Origin: Pyrrhosoma nymphula
Taxonomy: Eukaryota; Arthropoda; Insecta; Odonata; Coenagrionidae
Assembly (NCBI GenBank): GCA_963573305.1
Contig: OY754329.1
Span: 136,139,422-136,203,421 of the forward strand
Direction: 5' to 3'
DNA: 64,000 bases
The notes below the pieces were generated by a model. The model was not told the DNA's origin, ran no database searches, and saw only the letters and a program-made list of their open reading frames with translations. Positions 46,851 to 60,321 of this stretch are shown in pieces. The position numbers and the translations under genes are program-made. The stretch's first letter is position 1, and every line of letters starts with the position of its first letter.

Positions 46851-48569
46851 ACGGAGTCCCTTGTGCCATGCTGCGTAGAGAGCACTTCAAGGGCAGAAGA
46901 TCGTTCGCTGTGTGGGACATAACACTGTAGGCCGTTTATTCATCCCTTCCAAAAATAGTCCTTCCCTTTCCAACTACTCCTCGTGGCGCAAATGACCTGA
47001 GTTGTCGGTCGCCTTCCGTAATAAATACTTTTTCTCGAGTGAAATAAATCAATTACCAAGGCCACAAGCGAAATACTGCCAGATGGAAAAAAATCGCACA
47101 GACTAAAAATAATATTCAGGACCGATAAAAACATATAAAACGGAATAATAACTATTGCTGTGAGAGGAAAAGAAATTTTTAGAATATAAAAAATGTCCAA
47201 CTAGACAGGACGTTGAAAATAGCTGAAATAGGGCGACGATTTCAGGGAAAGTTATTTTGCAAAAACAAAGAGAACTCGGGAAGAAGAAGCATTTATCACG
47301 AGTACTTAATAGCATTCTCAATGAACTCTCCCTACCTATTACGAGGATATAAAAAAGGAAGAATACGGGGAGAATTCATTGACTGGCATTGAAGGCGAAT
47401 GGGATTTGTGAAATGCGCAGTTTTTAATATTTGTTTCGTATTCCTTTGGCCGCAATGTGCTTGTTTATGCCGTTTGGTGAGTGCAATATCTATATAGTAA
47501 TCGTCGTTAAAAACGTGTGGAGAAGAACTGTGACGACTGAAAGTGAAGAGTGAACGCTTCTTGCCTCGTCAGTTGCCCTACAACGTTTAATCTTGTGCGT
47601 CAAAAAATCAGAAGACACAAAATTAAAGTAACAACTGGCTATAACTTCATGTTTTAAGTTCGATCATATGTGATCATCTTTGTCTATCAAGAATCCTAAG
47701 AAAATATTGCTTTCTTTCCGAATATTTAACGTTTAGATAGAAATTATTGAATTAAAGTGTTATAGAAAAGAATAACGCTCGGAGATATTGATTTAGAAAA
47801 TTTCATTTATTCCTAATTTTGTTTTTTTTTATTTTTTAAATCAAGATCTATACACTTATGCTAATTCCATACTCCATTTCAAACCGTTGGTTCGCCTATG
47901 TAACCATCTATTTCCCATTTGCGTTTAATGTCCAATGTTTTCACCTTGCGAAGTGGACGCTAGAACAAAAGAAAATGCATTTCCAGTGGCAAGAAAATTA
48001 TTATTATTGCGTTATAACTCTATTTTTTGACATATTTTGTCAGTTACATTTTGTCTTCATATTTGTGTAATGAATCACAGTGGAAAGTAAACCCTTCTTT
48101 TGCCATCCTGTAATTCCTCTTTTTTTCCTGCTTTGCTCCTGGTTAAGTGCTTTGTTAGAGCAGAGTTAATCGTAATCTTCTCCATCAAGCGCCTACCAAG
48201 CGAAAAATAAAACAACATAATCAACATCGGTGTGAACGGCGTGAATATTTTTCTTGTGATTTGGAAGGATGAGATTTTTTTAAAAGACACTTTCCCACTA
48301 AGTTAGTGTTCTGCCGGAGGACAGCGTTGTCTTTTCCCTTTAGATGTCTCAGAATCCCACCCTTATCCTCGCACTTGCTCGTGTCAATTTGTACGGCAAT
48401 CTTCCTCCCTCCCCCTCCTGTTCCAACATGGTATATTTTGTAGCGCTCAGCTTTCTCCGAAACCCTTGCTTCGGGTGACAATGACACCTATCGCGAGGCG
48501 CCTAAATTAAGATTAAATCCCCCCCTCCCTTTCTCCTTCCATTCCCCCCATCCTGTCCCCCGCTGCAAG

Positions 48570-48667
48570 ACTCCCAAGGCGGTGTGGGCTGTCTTCCGCG
48601 TGTCGAGTTCGTCCAGAGTGATTCATCTGCATTGTTCCAATTGCGACTCCGCCAAGGGCAACAAAAG
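48570..48667 (+). CDS. Very weak candidate exon
   Basis: A C-rich pyrimidine tract and GCTGCAAG| precede it, and AAAAG|GTACGC follows. Two frames stay open: in phase 1 entry it reads D-S-Q-G-G-V-G-C-L-P-R-V-E-F and leaves in phase 0; in phase 0 entry it reads T-P-K-A-V-W-A-V-F-R-V. The first would be compatible with exon G. Neither has a recognisable domain, and the region is a GC island that could be regulatory instead. Confidence 0.2.
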
Positions 48668-51360
48668 GTACGCCGAAGAAAAGACGTTTGTGTGTGGTGG
48701 GGCGGGAGGGGCTTGAGACTATTCGTTCGAGGCGGTCTTTCGCGGTCGGGCGTCAAAGAGGAAGCCAGGACTAGCAAAGAGGGGGGTTTAGAAATTACGG
48801 CCCTAGGTTGACTCGTCCATTGGTGGCTATTTTAGCGTGTCGCCTAGGGAATATTCTCTCGTTAAAGTTCTTTTCGCAGGGTTTGCACTTTTTATTGTTC
48901 ACGAACAATATTCAACGGTGGATTTCAAAATAAACAGCGTCATTTTTAAAATGGATGTAATATCTGAAGAAAACGGAGGCATTAAAATGCTCTCCTAATG
49001 AAATTTCATAAAATATTTTTGATATCATGCGTTTTTTATTTTGATAATAACGTCATATTCGTGTACAGAACTTTGAAACGTAATCATGTTACATCTTCAT
49101 GAGATTTCTGTATCACTTTCCCTTAAAGTAGGAATGGTAATGAATAAATTGGTAGATAAGAAAAAACTTCAGCAATCATAGCAGGTGTATTTCTCATTTA
49201 TAGAAAAGAAAATTACTCCTGAGGCACATCAAAAACCCTCAAAAGTATTTGGTCATCCTTTACTATTTCCTGTCCATACTTCAGTCTCACGGATACATTT
49301 TTGGGGATATTGTTACTATGGAGCTTCCACGGTAAACTATCCGGCGGCAGATGCAGTGCACACAAATGATCTCCATGAAATAAATCTTGTTCCTTAATGA
49401 TTTACCCTCCCCGAGAAACTTGACAGAATGGTAAACTTTTAGATATGACTTTTTCCAGATTAAATTTTAGTTTCCAGAAACGTATGCAAAATACCAAAAG
49501 CAGGATAGGTCGATTTACATTGGTTCTAATCGAAAGGTATCCATGACGTTTTCTGTTCCGTATTTTTCAAATCTGTTCATTATCAGCAGTACTTTTATGG
49601 TAGCTGTACTCATGAGAGTATAATAATCATGTGTTTTTGTTTTGGGGAAATGAATTCAGCGCAGTATTTCCAATGGTTTAATTAACTGGAGCCAATTGCG
49701 CTGAATCAGTTTAATGGTATACTCTGCCAAGTTTTGAATCCTCAACGTGGTAGTCATGAGGCATGGGGCGAAAGACTTAAGTGCGCATTATTTTCCTGGA
49801 ACCGGGTCTGATGAGTAACAAGTTTGGTGGAGAGGCTGTTTCTTGCGTTGAGCTCGAAATTGCTTAATGGCCGCGGGAGAATTCCTCAAGTTGTCCTACG
49901 TAAAATTTAAGGCCATCTTTCGCTCATGTTCAAGGTTTTATAAAAAAATGAAAATTTGAGGTAAGGATTATGATGGGGAGTTGGTATTTCCGAAGGGTGA
50001 AGAGTCCGCAGTAAAATTCTTGCTTTATGAATTTGCCCACCAACTATCCGTTTTCATGGACCTAAACTTAATATCCCGCAGTCAGGACTTCACGCAAACT
50101 GATCTCTTTTGCTGAGGGAAAATATGCTCAGTGAGCCGCTTTGAAGACACAAGTCTGCCTTTTATACGGCCAGTGGGGAACCGACCCCTTGGGGTGAATA
50201 AAAGGATGGTCGCTGGTTTGGAAAAAACAGTAAAAGGACGTTTTCAGAGTTGAAAAATTAATGAAATCATTGCCTGGTTACATCAGTAGGAAAGTACGCA
50301 AGGGAATTGATTATATCATTTTTATTAATATAAGTGCAAAACTACAATCGTTGAAAAATATTTTTGGTCGCTCAGGTGTTTCTCAATCCTCAAGAAGCTT
50401 GTAAGATTCGCCCTATAAAGAAACTAAGGTTGGATAAAGACAATTATATCGAGGCAATGTGATAAATTATAGATTATTCACTATGCTTACGCCCAATTTC
50501 CGTGTTATTTTCTATCAAATTCTATCTTAGGTTCTACTTTATCATTAGGTAGCCAATCCCCCATTTGCTTCCAATTCCTTTGCCGTGCCGTCTGAATTCT
50601 TGACGGAGTAATTGGGGTCTTAATTGATTCTGCAACGTAATCTAGATCGACTGAACTTTCTTGGGTTGTTCTCATAGCTTCATAATAATTGGAGTCCCAG
50701 TACGAAGAAAAATGAATAACTCATTGCTTGGTCACCTCTCTTCTCTTCCATTGAAATACGCACTTAGCTCTCTGTTTTCTCTCGGATAGGGTGTTTGCCA
50801 TCTCATCGTAGAACATGCATTCATTAGATGTATTCAGAAGCGTCAATATTTATTCTTAGAACCTTTAAAAATCTTTCTTCGTTCCTTGAAACTACGTTGA
50901 AGCTAATTCTTTCTCAGTAAAATGTCATTGGGGTTTAGAAAACGTGAGGTGGTTTCTCGGAAAGATCCAAGTTTGCTTGAAATATACCGTAAAAATAATT
51001 TTTTTCCACAATTAACTGCAACTGCTATGTCACGTCCATTTCCGCAATGATTCATATGAAATATTTAAATTTATCCTTTCTGTTGAAGCAATCAGAGCAT
51101 CAATTATGAAAGAGCCTCGCGCAAACTCTTTGATTCATACACAATTTCACGCACAGTATTTTCTAAAGCCATTAAATTGAGTTTACTTTTATTTAATTGC
51201 AAACGTAGAAATTACTTTCCAATGTAAAAGTGCGTGATTTTGTTGGTGATTAAGGCACCCTCAGTTTTAAGCATAGTTTTTATAGCCAAATATTTTATAG
51301 ATAAAACTCCTTGCACTTCAACTTGACGGCAATGGAAGTTTTTATTGGAATATAAGTTAA

Positions 51361-51899
51361 GGTGGCTGGAGCGGTAATCGTGAGTCGTTGAAGGCACATT
51401 CTAATAACTTTTCAAGTAAATCGAAAATAATATTCTTGGACCACATTTTTCTCAAGTACACCTGTTTATACGTTGGAAATCACCATACATGCAGTAATAT
51501 ATTTGATGCAAGAGTTAAAAATCAAATTTTCGCCTTAATTAAAGCGTTGTTTTGACTTGGATTCTCTGCGCGAAATTCAAAATTTACGAGAAAATCATAT
51601 CTGAATACGCTTTTCTTACTCGGCATGATACCTTTATATTTGTTAGCAGCTATTATAATAATATGAAACTTATTATTTCACATTTAGGAGAAAATCTGTA
51701 CATAAGTAATCAAATTGTTTCAAAATATATGCCATGTGCCGTAAGAGTACTTGTTAAAATATCATTGAGTTGCCAGGAAACCAAATCGGTAGCATGCAGT
51801 TTTTTTCACTTTTATCGATAGGTACACGATAATAGGATAGGGACACGTATGCAAAGTTTCACGCAAATCTGTACATAAACAAAAATCGCTCCAGCCACC
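51361..51899. mobile_element. TTAA-flanked MITE, 539 bp
   Basis: The ends are GGTGGCTGGAGCG (51361-51373) and its exact inverse CGCTCCAGCCACC (51887-51899), a 13-bp perfect terminal inverted repeat. TTAA lies immediately outside both ends (51357-51360 and 51900-51903). TTAA target duplications are the hallmark of piggyBac and Kolobok superfamilies. The interior has no transposase; an 89-codon frame inside has no recognisable motif. It is therefore a non-autonomous element, superfamily undecided between those two. Confidence 0.85.
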
Positions 51900-53256
51900 T
51901 TAATTGAGGATGAAATGATAATATCGTTTGGTATGACTGGTTGCTTGATTGGGAAAACCTTTAATTGCGTTTTATATCTATGTTAAGTTACTTCAGGTAA
52001 AATATATTGGGAATGCATATCTATATTCTCAGTCAAACAATTCCTCTAAAAAAGAGGGTATGATATAAAAATCGTCATTTTTTTCTGGTAACAAATGGTA
52101 ATCTTCCTACATTTCGTTAGCTCCGCTCACAACAAGTCTATTCGAGATTTATCACCCGGCACATGTTAGGTCAGCGACCACTCTATTCACTGCCCACTGT
52201 GCGAACAGAGCACAAGTCAATTACCAATTGCATTGGTCGGCGTCTTTAAATGTGGTCGCTGTTTATTCTCCCGTTCAAGCAGTGAATGAACGTTGATGAA
52301 CGATTTTTCCAATCTGTTCGCGCCCGAGAAATTGCTTTATTGCGCACTGCCGCTGCTGTTCCGGCAGCTTGCTTATTTCTGGCGCGTGCGAAGAAGGAAA
52401 AGACGCAAATAAGCGCTTGGGTTTCTCCTCCTCTGCGATTGCTCGCGATTTCTTGTGTGTTGTTCCTCTGGGTTCTTTAACCCCAGCCTTTTTTGTGAGT
52501 TTCTTCATGACTTGAACTGCCTCTTTTTACCAATTTTCCGTTTACCGATAGGCGTTTAAATCGATAAATCTACATCCATGTCTCCATACTTTTACCAGAA
52601 AATCCCACACGCATATTGATACCCTATAGAGCCTTTGTTTTGCTGTAGCCTGATCTATGAGTATTGCATCAACTTCCAATCACCTTCTCGGCAGCATACT
52701 TAGTGCTTTTTTTCTCTCCTGATACTTATCCAATTGAAAAGTTGCGGCCCTTTGTCGACCTTGCGAAAATCTAGTCGTCCTCTTTGTATTTTAATGAAGA
52801 CACCTTTTGTTTCTAGTTCCGTTAAAATAATAAAAAAAAACATTTCTTTTTAGCGTCAGCGCTGTTGACTGAGCTCCAAATATGCAAGTCACTGCGTGTG
52901 CTACTATTGAACTTCCAAATGTATTGAAACTACCACGTCGCCTTTAATATGTTGGTAAACATTTCGCTGAGGAATCTTAAATGCGAAAATGCAGGTCATT
53001 TTATTGACAAGAAAACAAAACAATTGTCTTTGTTTTCTTCGAGAAAATAAATTTTAATGCTATAGCTCGTGACGGCCATCAACTTCTTAGAAGGCGTGAC
53101 TGGCTTCTGAATCTTCATTCAAGGGCACAGGTGTGGGAGTCAAAGCCCAATACCAAATGATGATCGTGGTTATATGAAAAATACGCTCTATCATATGCTT
53201 AATTGACTCCCCAATCATGATGGAAATTCTTGGACAAACTAGCTACCTTCTGTATG

Positions 53257-54896
53257 CAGGGTGGCGATCATCAGGGAAAACCGGGAAAACCTGGAATTGT
53301 CATGGAATTTTGAATTTCTGGAAAAGTCAGGGAAATGTCAAGGAATTCTCGTTACAGTCAGGGAGAAACTGGGATAGGAAATTCTAGTTATTTTTCTACC
53401 AATACGTTTATCGGCCAGTCTTTCTCGCCCTTTATTTCACCAACTAAAACTAATATCCGTCTTTGGCGTGCATGGAATAAGCCCCATCAATTCGTGGAAT
53501 ATTAAGTTATGAATCTTATTAGTTGTGAATCTTAGTTATTTAGTTGTGAACCAGACGTACAATGTATCCCTTTTGCATATCCTTATTGCGATATTTGCCT
53601 AGTAGTGTTAAAATTCATGATCACAACGTATTACGCTCATCATAAGCAATCCGAGGCTGTGTTGTTCGGAAAATTTTACCTCCGTTTTTTTTTAACTTCC
53701 GAGACTCAGGTCGAGAGATAGCTGGAGCACACTAGCTCATAGTAAATACATGCTTGCAGTTCTAACAATACGAGAAGTTGATTGTTAAAATTTTAATACA
53801 AGTACGATCTCACGTGTGAACAAAATCTTACGCAAGATCATCTTCGATTCCCATACCCCCTTCGTGAGACAGTAAGAAGAGCCCTCCTCCCCTCCCCACC
53901 TTTCACGCTCGACGTAATTGTTGAATGCTTAGCTCGCTCTCGAAGCAATTTAGTCAGGTCACAAGCCACCTCCAATAATTCCTGAATATCATGCTGCCGT
54001 TGCTAATTGCCTCCTGCCTTTGCTCGCAGTGTTGCGCAAACGTTTTGTTTGTTTATCCAAATATGTTAACATTTTTTTGTTCCCTCTTGCAGTCAAGGGG
54101 TTATGACCACGTTAATCAAATTGTTATTTGCTTCTGAAGGTCACTCGCACCATCCGATTTTGATCCAGTCCAACAACTTGGCTTCGGTTTGTATTTTTCG
54201 CACACCTTTGTGATACCTCAGGGTTGCTACAAGATATATATATATATATATATATATAGGTTTTCAAATTTCCTAACTTTTTCCTGACCAAAATTTAGAT
54301 TTTTACTGACTTTTGTGAACGCAACAAACAGCCGAAGTCCGCAATTCTACATGGGAAGGGGAAAATTTTAGACAAAAATGCATGGCCAGGAGAGTATTTA
54401 TTATACTCTTATAAACAAAAATTCAAGTACAATGTCTCCTAAGTACAGGAGTTTAAGTAATAAATTAAATAAAAACTCAAATAAAATGCCGTAATTTGCT
54501 CATTGCAATACTGTATATCAACAATTAAACAAGATGATTCATTACAGGATTATATTCTGCACAAGAAAATGCACATTAACAAAAATAACCCTAATAAAAT
54601 GTCCTAAATGGTCCACAGGACTTTTGAAAAACAAAGACTTAAAACAATTTGGAAGACCTCAGGAACATATAATGGCATAATAAAATGAACAATAACTAAA
54701 CTAAGGTAAATGAGGGAGTAATTGACCATGTACCATTAGTTGCACTTTTAGGGGATATCTGATAAAATAAGCCTTTCTCCGGTTCAAATATTGTAAAGTA
54801 GTGTGAAATTACGCTCCTACCATCTAACTATAAAACATAAAATATGAAATAGGAAAAGTCAGGGAATTAAAGAATTGGATATCAGTAGCCACCCTG
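53257..54896. mobile_element. hAT-like element or nested pair with CAGGGTGGC ends
   Basis: The left end is CAGGGTGGCGATCATCAGGG and the right end GTAGCCACCCTG is its partial inverse. GTATG occurs directly outside both ends (53252-53256 and 54897-54901). A second start-like CAGGGTTGCTAC at about 54220 matches the right end better, so a shorter element of about 680 bp may be nested or may share that end. Text such as AGGGAAAACCGGGAAAACC is typical of hAT non-autonomous families. No ORF. An AT microsatellite lies at 54234-54258. Confidence 0.6.
54234..54258 (+). repeat. (AT)n microsatellite
   Basis: Twelve or so uninterrupted AT units inside the hAT-like element. Confidence 0.9.
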
Positions 54897-55309
54897 GTAT
54901 GACACCTTACACAAATTACTTACTTTCCCTTTTCCAGTCGTTACTGACCTTATGAAACACCATTTAGCAGTTTGTACAAGTTAAATTACATCTTTGAGTA
55001 CCTATCAGATTTTTTTATTTCGTCATAATTTTTCCTTGAGACTTCAAAGCCGAACTCTCGGTTTTAGGATGGTCTAAATTCAAAGTGAGCCGAAGTGGGC
55101 AGATAAGTATAGCTCAGCGAGTCGGCTTTTATCTTAAGGGAGGCCGAGGGAAGGAATTAGGCAGTATTAATTATATACCGAGAGAATTTCTATTTTTGTC
55201 CGAACATTCGTTGAAAACTTGATAATTCATAAGCAGTGGGGGAGAATGCACACAAACCGTGCGTGTGTCTTTCGTTGTGAAAACTATTTGTATTTTCAAA
55301 CTTCAATTA

Positions 55310-55600
55310 TATGCCTTATGGTGGGTTTTCACTGGCAAGTTTATTGCGCAAGTTCCTTGCGGCCAGTGACTTTCAACGTAAATTGAAGGTGCAAACGGCT
55401 GTGCATGTCCACTTGCAGAACTTTTTAAAAGTTTCACCTAGTCGCTTACAGAAGCTTATTGTTGTCAGTGTAAATGGCAATCTATCTGATTTAGCACTAA
55501 CTTGTGACAAGTTAATTGTCAGAGTAAAATCCCCCGCAAGTTCTTGCAGTAAACACTTGTGGAATAAACTATCCAGTTTCAACCCATCCACCCTTAGAAG
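55310..55600. mobile_element. Possible MITE with imperfect inverted ends
   Basis: GGTGGGTTTTCACTGGCAAG at 55320 is partly mirrored near 55560-55605 (ACTATCCAGTTTCAACCCATCC), and CAAGTT-TTGC words recur in both orientations. A 105-codon frame crosses it without a known motif. It looks like a decayed DNA-transposon derivative. Borders uncertain. Confidence 0.35.
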
Positions 55601-55829
55601 AATAACGTTTATCTGGCCATTTGGTTGATATGGTAATACTTAGTTGCTATAGTAATATGTATTGTTGATATCAAATTCAGTTACATCAATCATTCATCAC
55701 CAAATTAAAGAAACCTATTTTTGATTGAATATTATTTATTCGCTATGAGTCACTTTGATGAACCATGAACTTTCTAACTAAGCTTTCATTGCTAGAAGTT
55801 TTTTCAAGTTATTTATAGGGTGATTTCTG

Positions 55830-55915
55830 TGGTCTGGCCGATAACGCGCCCAACAGCTACAGAAAGGTCATGGGTTCGAGTCATGTTAGGTATGAATGCT
55901 GTGTTTGTCTAGTGA
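55830..55915 (+). repeat. tRNA-derived SINE fragment
   Basis: A box TGGCCGATAACG (55835-55846) and B box GGGTTCGAGTC (55872-55882) at tRNA-like spacing, then ATGTTAGGTATGAATGC. No acceptor stem is closed. Confidence 0.55.
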
Positions 55916-57439
55916 TATAAATATTAGTCTGAACGTTGAGTTATAACCTGAATAGTTGCAGCGCGAAAAAGTGAAGAGTGCCGCTACTACTATGATCTCC
56001 TGTAATCAGCGAATGTTCAGTCTCCGATCAAGCACGTCCTCACCACTTGCTAAACAATCTTCCAGGAAATAAGGTATCTTCATCATTCGATGAGGTAGAA
56101 ATGGGAGGTTTAATCGATGCACCGGTGTATCTGACATTATCTGTGTATTTTTGGGCCTATATACCGGTATAATCTGCGTTGTTTTCTTAACACCAGTACC
56201 CGATATGTTTTTCATGATGTCTTTTTTTTCAAATTTATCATCTGAAAATTATGCAAAACATTTTTAATGTTTACGAAGCATAAAGAAAAATCCTCCACGT
56301 CCTATAAGATGCCATCACAGAAGAACGTTGCATGCTTCCATTACAGAATCGTTCATCACATGACAGCAGATAGATATGACAACACAATTAAAAAGGCAGT
56401 GACAATTTGGGAGATCAAGATAACCGGTATATTTTTATGAAAATTGGTACCCTTAGGAAATTCGGTATATTTTAAATGCTCTGGCTTCCGATCTGTACAT
56501 ATATTCTTGTGTACCTCCCATTCTCTGTGGTGAGGATCGCGCGATCCGAGAGGCATTGACACATGCTTATTCGACTTCCATTCCTTGCTCGTCATTACCT
56601 AATGCCAAAGGGCTGGTGATGCATTTCCAACCGCCATCCGCGAAGTCCAATGAACTCGGGGGAGTAGTGGCGCTATTTTAAGCGTGTGAACCTGCGCTGT
56701 TGACCACGCACGTTTTATTTTTTTACGGTTCAAAGGAGCGAAACGTCATCCTCGCTTGTCTTTGTGTTGGAATTCCTTCCGATAACCCCTCACACTTTCC
56801 AACTCGGCACCATTTGAGATAGAAATATCTGCGTCTTTATTTCGGACGCAATTGAGACTATCTCCCTTACGGTTAACCTGTGCTCAATACGATGAATATA
56901 TTATGCAACATAGCATTTGGAAGGCATTCACGGCATAATTTATGCCACACTGTATTTTGTTTAGAAGAACATTAGGTGACCCACAAAAGGAGATAAGAGT
57001 AATTTTTGTTAAATTAACGATCAATGACAGTAAATTACATCACAGAATATTAATTTTTACGAGCACATCACGCATTGCATATTAATAATTTTTACGAGGA
57101 CAGAGTGTTAATGACTTATAAAGAGGGAAAAAATATTCAATCGTTTCTCAGAAATTTAAAAAAAATTAACTTACCGTTAAAAGTTTAATAAAATCGAAAA
57201 AGAAAATCATCGGTTTTCAATGCTTTTCAGGGTAAGCTTGAAACAAATAAGTGAATTCAAAGATTAAAACACGTATATTTTGTTAATTAAGTATTAATAC
57301 TAATTTCAATCGTGGGAAATCAATATTTTGCTATATGCTTCTCACAACTGACTAAATAAAAAAAATAAAACTCAAATATGGTTGGTATATGCTACGACTA
57401 GAGAAAAATCGTGCTCTGACTGCCGTATTTCTCCACAGT

Positions 57440-57763
57440 GCGGAGAGGGTACCGGCTCGCGTTTTACCCCACCATACCACGGCACCTTCGCGACCCCCTA
57501 TAGGGACATCGCGATTAGGGAGTAGAGAGATAGAGAGGCATTTGTTTGTGGTGCCTGGGGAAGGGTAAGGGGAGGGGGCGCCCCCCTTCCCCCCGACCCC
57601 CTCCCCGCCCAGTGCCTCCACGTGGCACACAAGCACGCCATGGGACTGCTCTCCTCCGCTGCTATGCAACGACACCAGCATCTGTTCCGTTCGGGAGAGG
57701 GAGACTCCGCGCTGCGGACGTCACACGGCTCGTGCTTGTGACGTATATGCCCACGTGCTATAG
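57440..57763. promoter_or_regulatory. GC island with CRE and E-box sites, possible promoter
   Basis: GC-rich for about 320 bp. It has a G-run/C-run block (57556-57606), two CACGTG E-boxes (57619-57624 and 57752-57757), GACGTCA (57717-57723) and TGACGT (57739-57744). This density of CRE and E-box sites is suggestive of regulatory DNA. Frames are open on both strands over the same bases, without a known domain. Confidence 0.4.
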
Positions 57764-58064
57764 AGCGTTCCACGTTTAGTTGACAGCATGGGCCTTATGA
57801 AGAACACTGTTGCCAAACTTACACTCCGTGTTTTCATCTCTAGGCCACGTAGACAATCATTTACACCACGTAACTAAGTAAGTTACTGTAGGGAATGATA
57901 TTTGCAAGTTGAAAGACTCCTAAATATGCAGTTTGTAAACTGCATAGCACGATGTTAATTTTCCCTCTGATATTGGCAACATCGCAACTCCGGCCTTATG
58001 GAGATTTGGACAGGAAACGAATCTCCATAAGAGCCCGTACTGTCAACTACATGTGGAACGCCCT
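57764..58064. mobile_element. MITE of about 300 bp with 35-bp inverted ends
   Basis: GCGTTCCACGTTTAGTTGAC near 57766 and ACAGCATGGGCCTTATG are mirrored at 58024-58062 (CATAAGAGCCCGTACTGTCA, then ACATGTGGAACGCCC) with about six mismatches. A 12-bp perfect hairpin (57995-58006 with 58020-58031) lies against the right arm, and a 10-bp hairpin is at 57925-57946. TA borders are possible at both ends, which would suit a Tc1/mariner derivative, but the alignment is one base off. No ORF. Confidence 0.6.
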
Positions 58065-60321
58065 TAGGTTTGTTTGTGTTCGAGGGAAAGAGCTTGCCTG
58101 TTGAAGGCTACGGAGGTATTTTGCTGTCGATATGGAGACAGGGTGATCGGAGAGGATCTGAAGGAAGTGAATGAAGAGTGTACGGGCGCGACACTCGTTT
58201 CCATTTCATGTGTTTCCATTGGGATTTTCAATCGACAGGAGGAGATGAGCGAGATAAACAATAATATAACGAAACGAAACAGTATTTTGACGTGAAATAC
58301 GGGCGGTGATGATCGGTTACGATTTTATGGTGCCCAGTTTGATGGCAGCAGTATTGTTCACGGTATTTTTTCTCACTTCGTTATTGGAAACTTCAGAGAT
58401 TTTTAAATAATTCGAGAGTGGATAGTTTTCTCATTAATTATGGTGATGTGGGTTAATGGGCATTTTTATTCATAATATACTCATACTATGCGAAAAATTA
58501 CCGTTTTTTTCTGCTTACTTATCTACCTGTTGTCGTCATTCGACCAACCACAGGAATACAAATGTTTTAAGCTGTTTTGTTATTTTTATTCCAGTGGTAT
58601 TTCTAACATTTAGTTGGCAGCAGTGTTACATGAGCATTTCAATTTCGCCTTTTTCGGTGAAAACAGATGGGAAGTCACTAATAGTCTAATTTGTGTGGAA
58701 GAAATTTGTGTTTTAACCTAAGAAGCTGAGCATAATTTGGGAAGGTGGAACCTCACCTTCAAATTTCATAAAGTATCAAAATCCTTCTTCCATAGACATT
58801 CTATTATAATTTTGCACTAATCAAGAAAATCTGAAGTAAAAGTGTCGCCAATAACTATCAGTTATCTAATAGTTATTGACAAAATTATCTACGTTTCGAA
58901 GGTCTGATTGAAGCACTATTGACGAAATTTTATTGGAACTCGAATAGACAAATTTCAACTGTAATGCAGAAACGCGCAATTTTGTAACTCCAGAAATCCT
59001 CATTTCCGACATGAGAGGTTTCACGCGCGAGGTCTACTGTCTGCCGCTACGTAAACAATCTACTCATTTGATTTTTGGCGGTGAATCAATATCCTCTACC
59101 GCTTCATCAGCTTGGTTATTTCGTTTTACGATGCGTCATCTCCTACTGTGCAAGAAGCGAATGATACACCTAGGGCCACTCCCAGACTATGACAAGCGAT
59201 ACGGATAGCCCTTTGCCCAGAAAGGCCACTGAAGCCTATCGGGGCCAATTCTTGATAATGGATAGCGAAATGTTAAACATAGCTTTATTCCAACCGAATC
59301 CTTCTAATATACCTCTATATGTATAGCGTTGAGTATAGTTTAATAGCGTTAGATTTTCTGCGAAACAAAATTATATTTTTGGCTTATATGGTAAATGGAA
59401 AATAAGTTTTATTCATTCAAATCAGTAGAGTCAGGCAGAATGTGGAGGCATCGTTATTTATGGAAGTACTGGATTAATTAGGAATTTTCCCCTTGAATTG
59501 ATTTATTTACGACGCATTCCAACGTTCCTACATAATCAGGCAATGACTCTCTCTTTTGCCCTCTGTGTTGATGTAATTAGTTTTTAAGCTCAAATTTTCT
59601 ATTTATAACCATATTTTAGTTCATTTTTAAGATATCGAATAGATTTTTTCCAGGAATGGCGCAGTATTAATCATTATTATTCAGTTTTCAAACAAATGTC
59701 GCTCTCTTATTACCAAACATCTTCAGGTGGTTTTTTTTTATAAGTCTCAAAACAGCCGCTCGCGTTTATCTGTTGATAGAGATTTACCGTCTTGTCTGCC
59801 TCTATTTCATTGGAGCTAAACTACGTGCTAAACTAATTTTAGCGCGACAACCCTGAATTTCAAGCCCCATCGGATGGGCTTTGGGTAAAAATCAGGGCGA
59901 CAGTCCCAAGGACAGGAGAACAGAGGGGCATCCTTGACTGTCCGCGTGACAGCCCAACCTTGCAGTCTTTTGTTCGCGTTTAACACGCTCCACTTGTAGG
60001 ACTGAACCGTGGTGACAGCTTCCCATTTACTTCTAACGCGGCGTGCTGTGAGCCAGCACCTTAGCCGCAAAAGTTCCAGCGATTTTCTGAGATTCTTTCA
60101 ATCTTCTCGACGCCTCGGGCTCAGTTGAGCTTCTATGTACTGTAAAATGTCCATCAACTACTCATTTGAACGCCATCGTGAAGTTTGGAGTCCATGTGCT
60201 CACACCTGTTTTATAAACTTAGAAGTACTTTTTTACGTGTGTCGACAGCCAATGTCATTTCGCACTTGCAGTTTGCCACAGAGATTATAGAAGGATTTAG
60301 ATGGAACCGCACGATATGATA

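Noticed and set aside
55311..55628. 105-codon + strand frame
   Set aside because: Lies within repeat-like sequence with mirrored CAAGTT/TTGC words and has no recognised domain.
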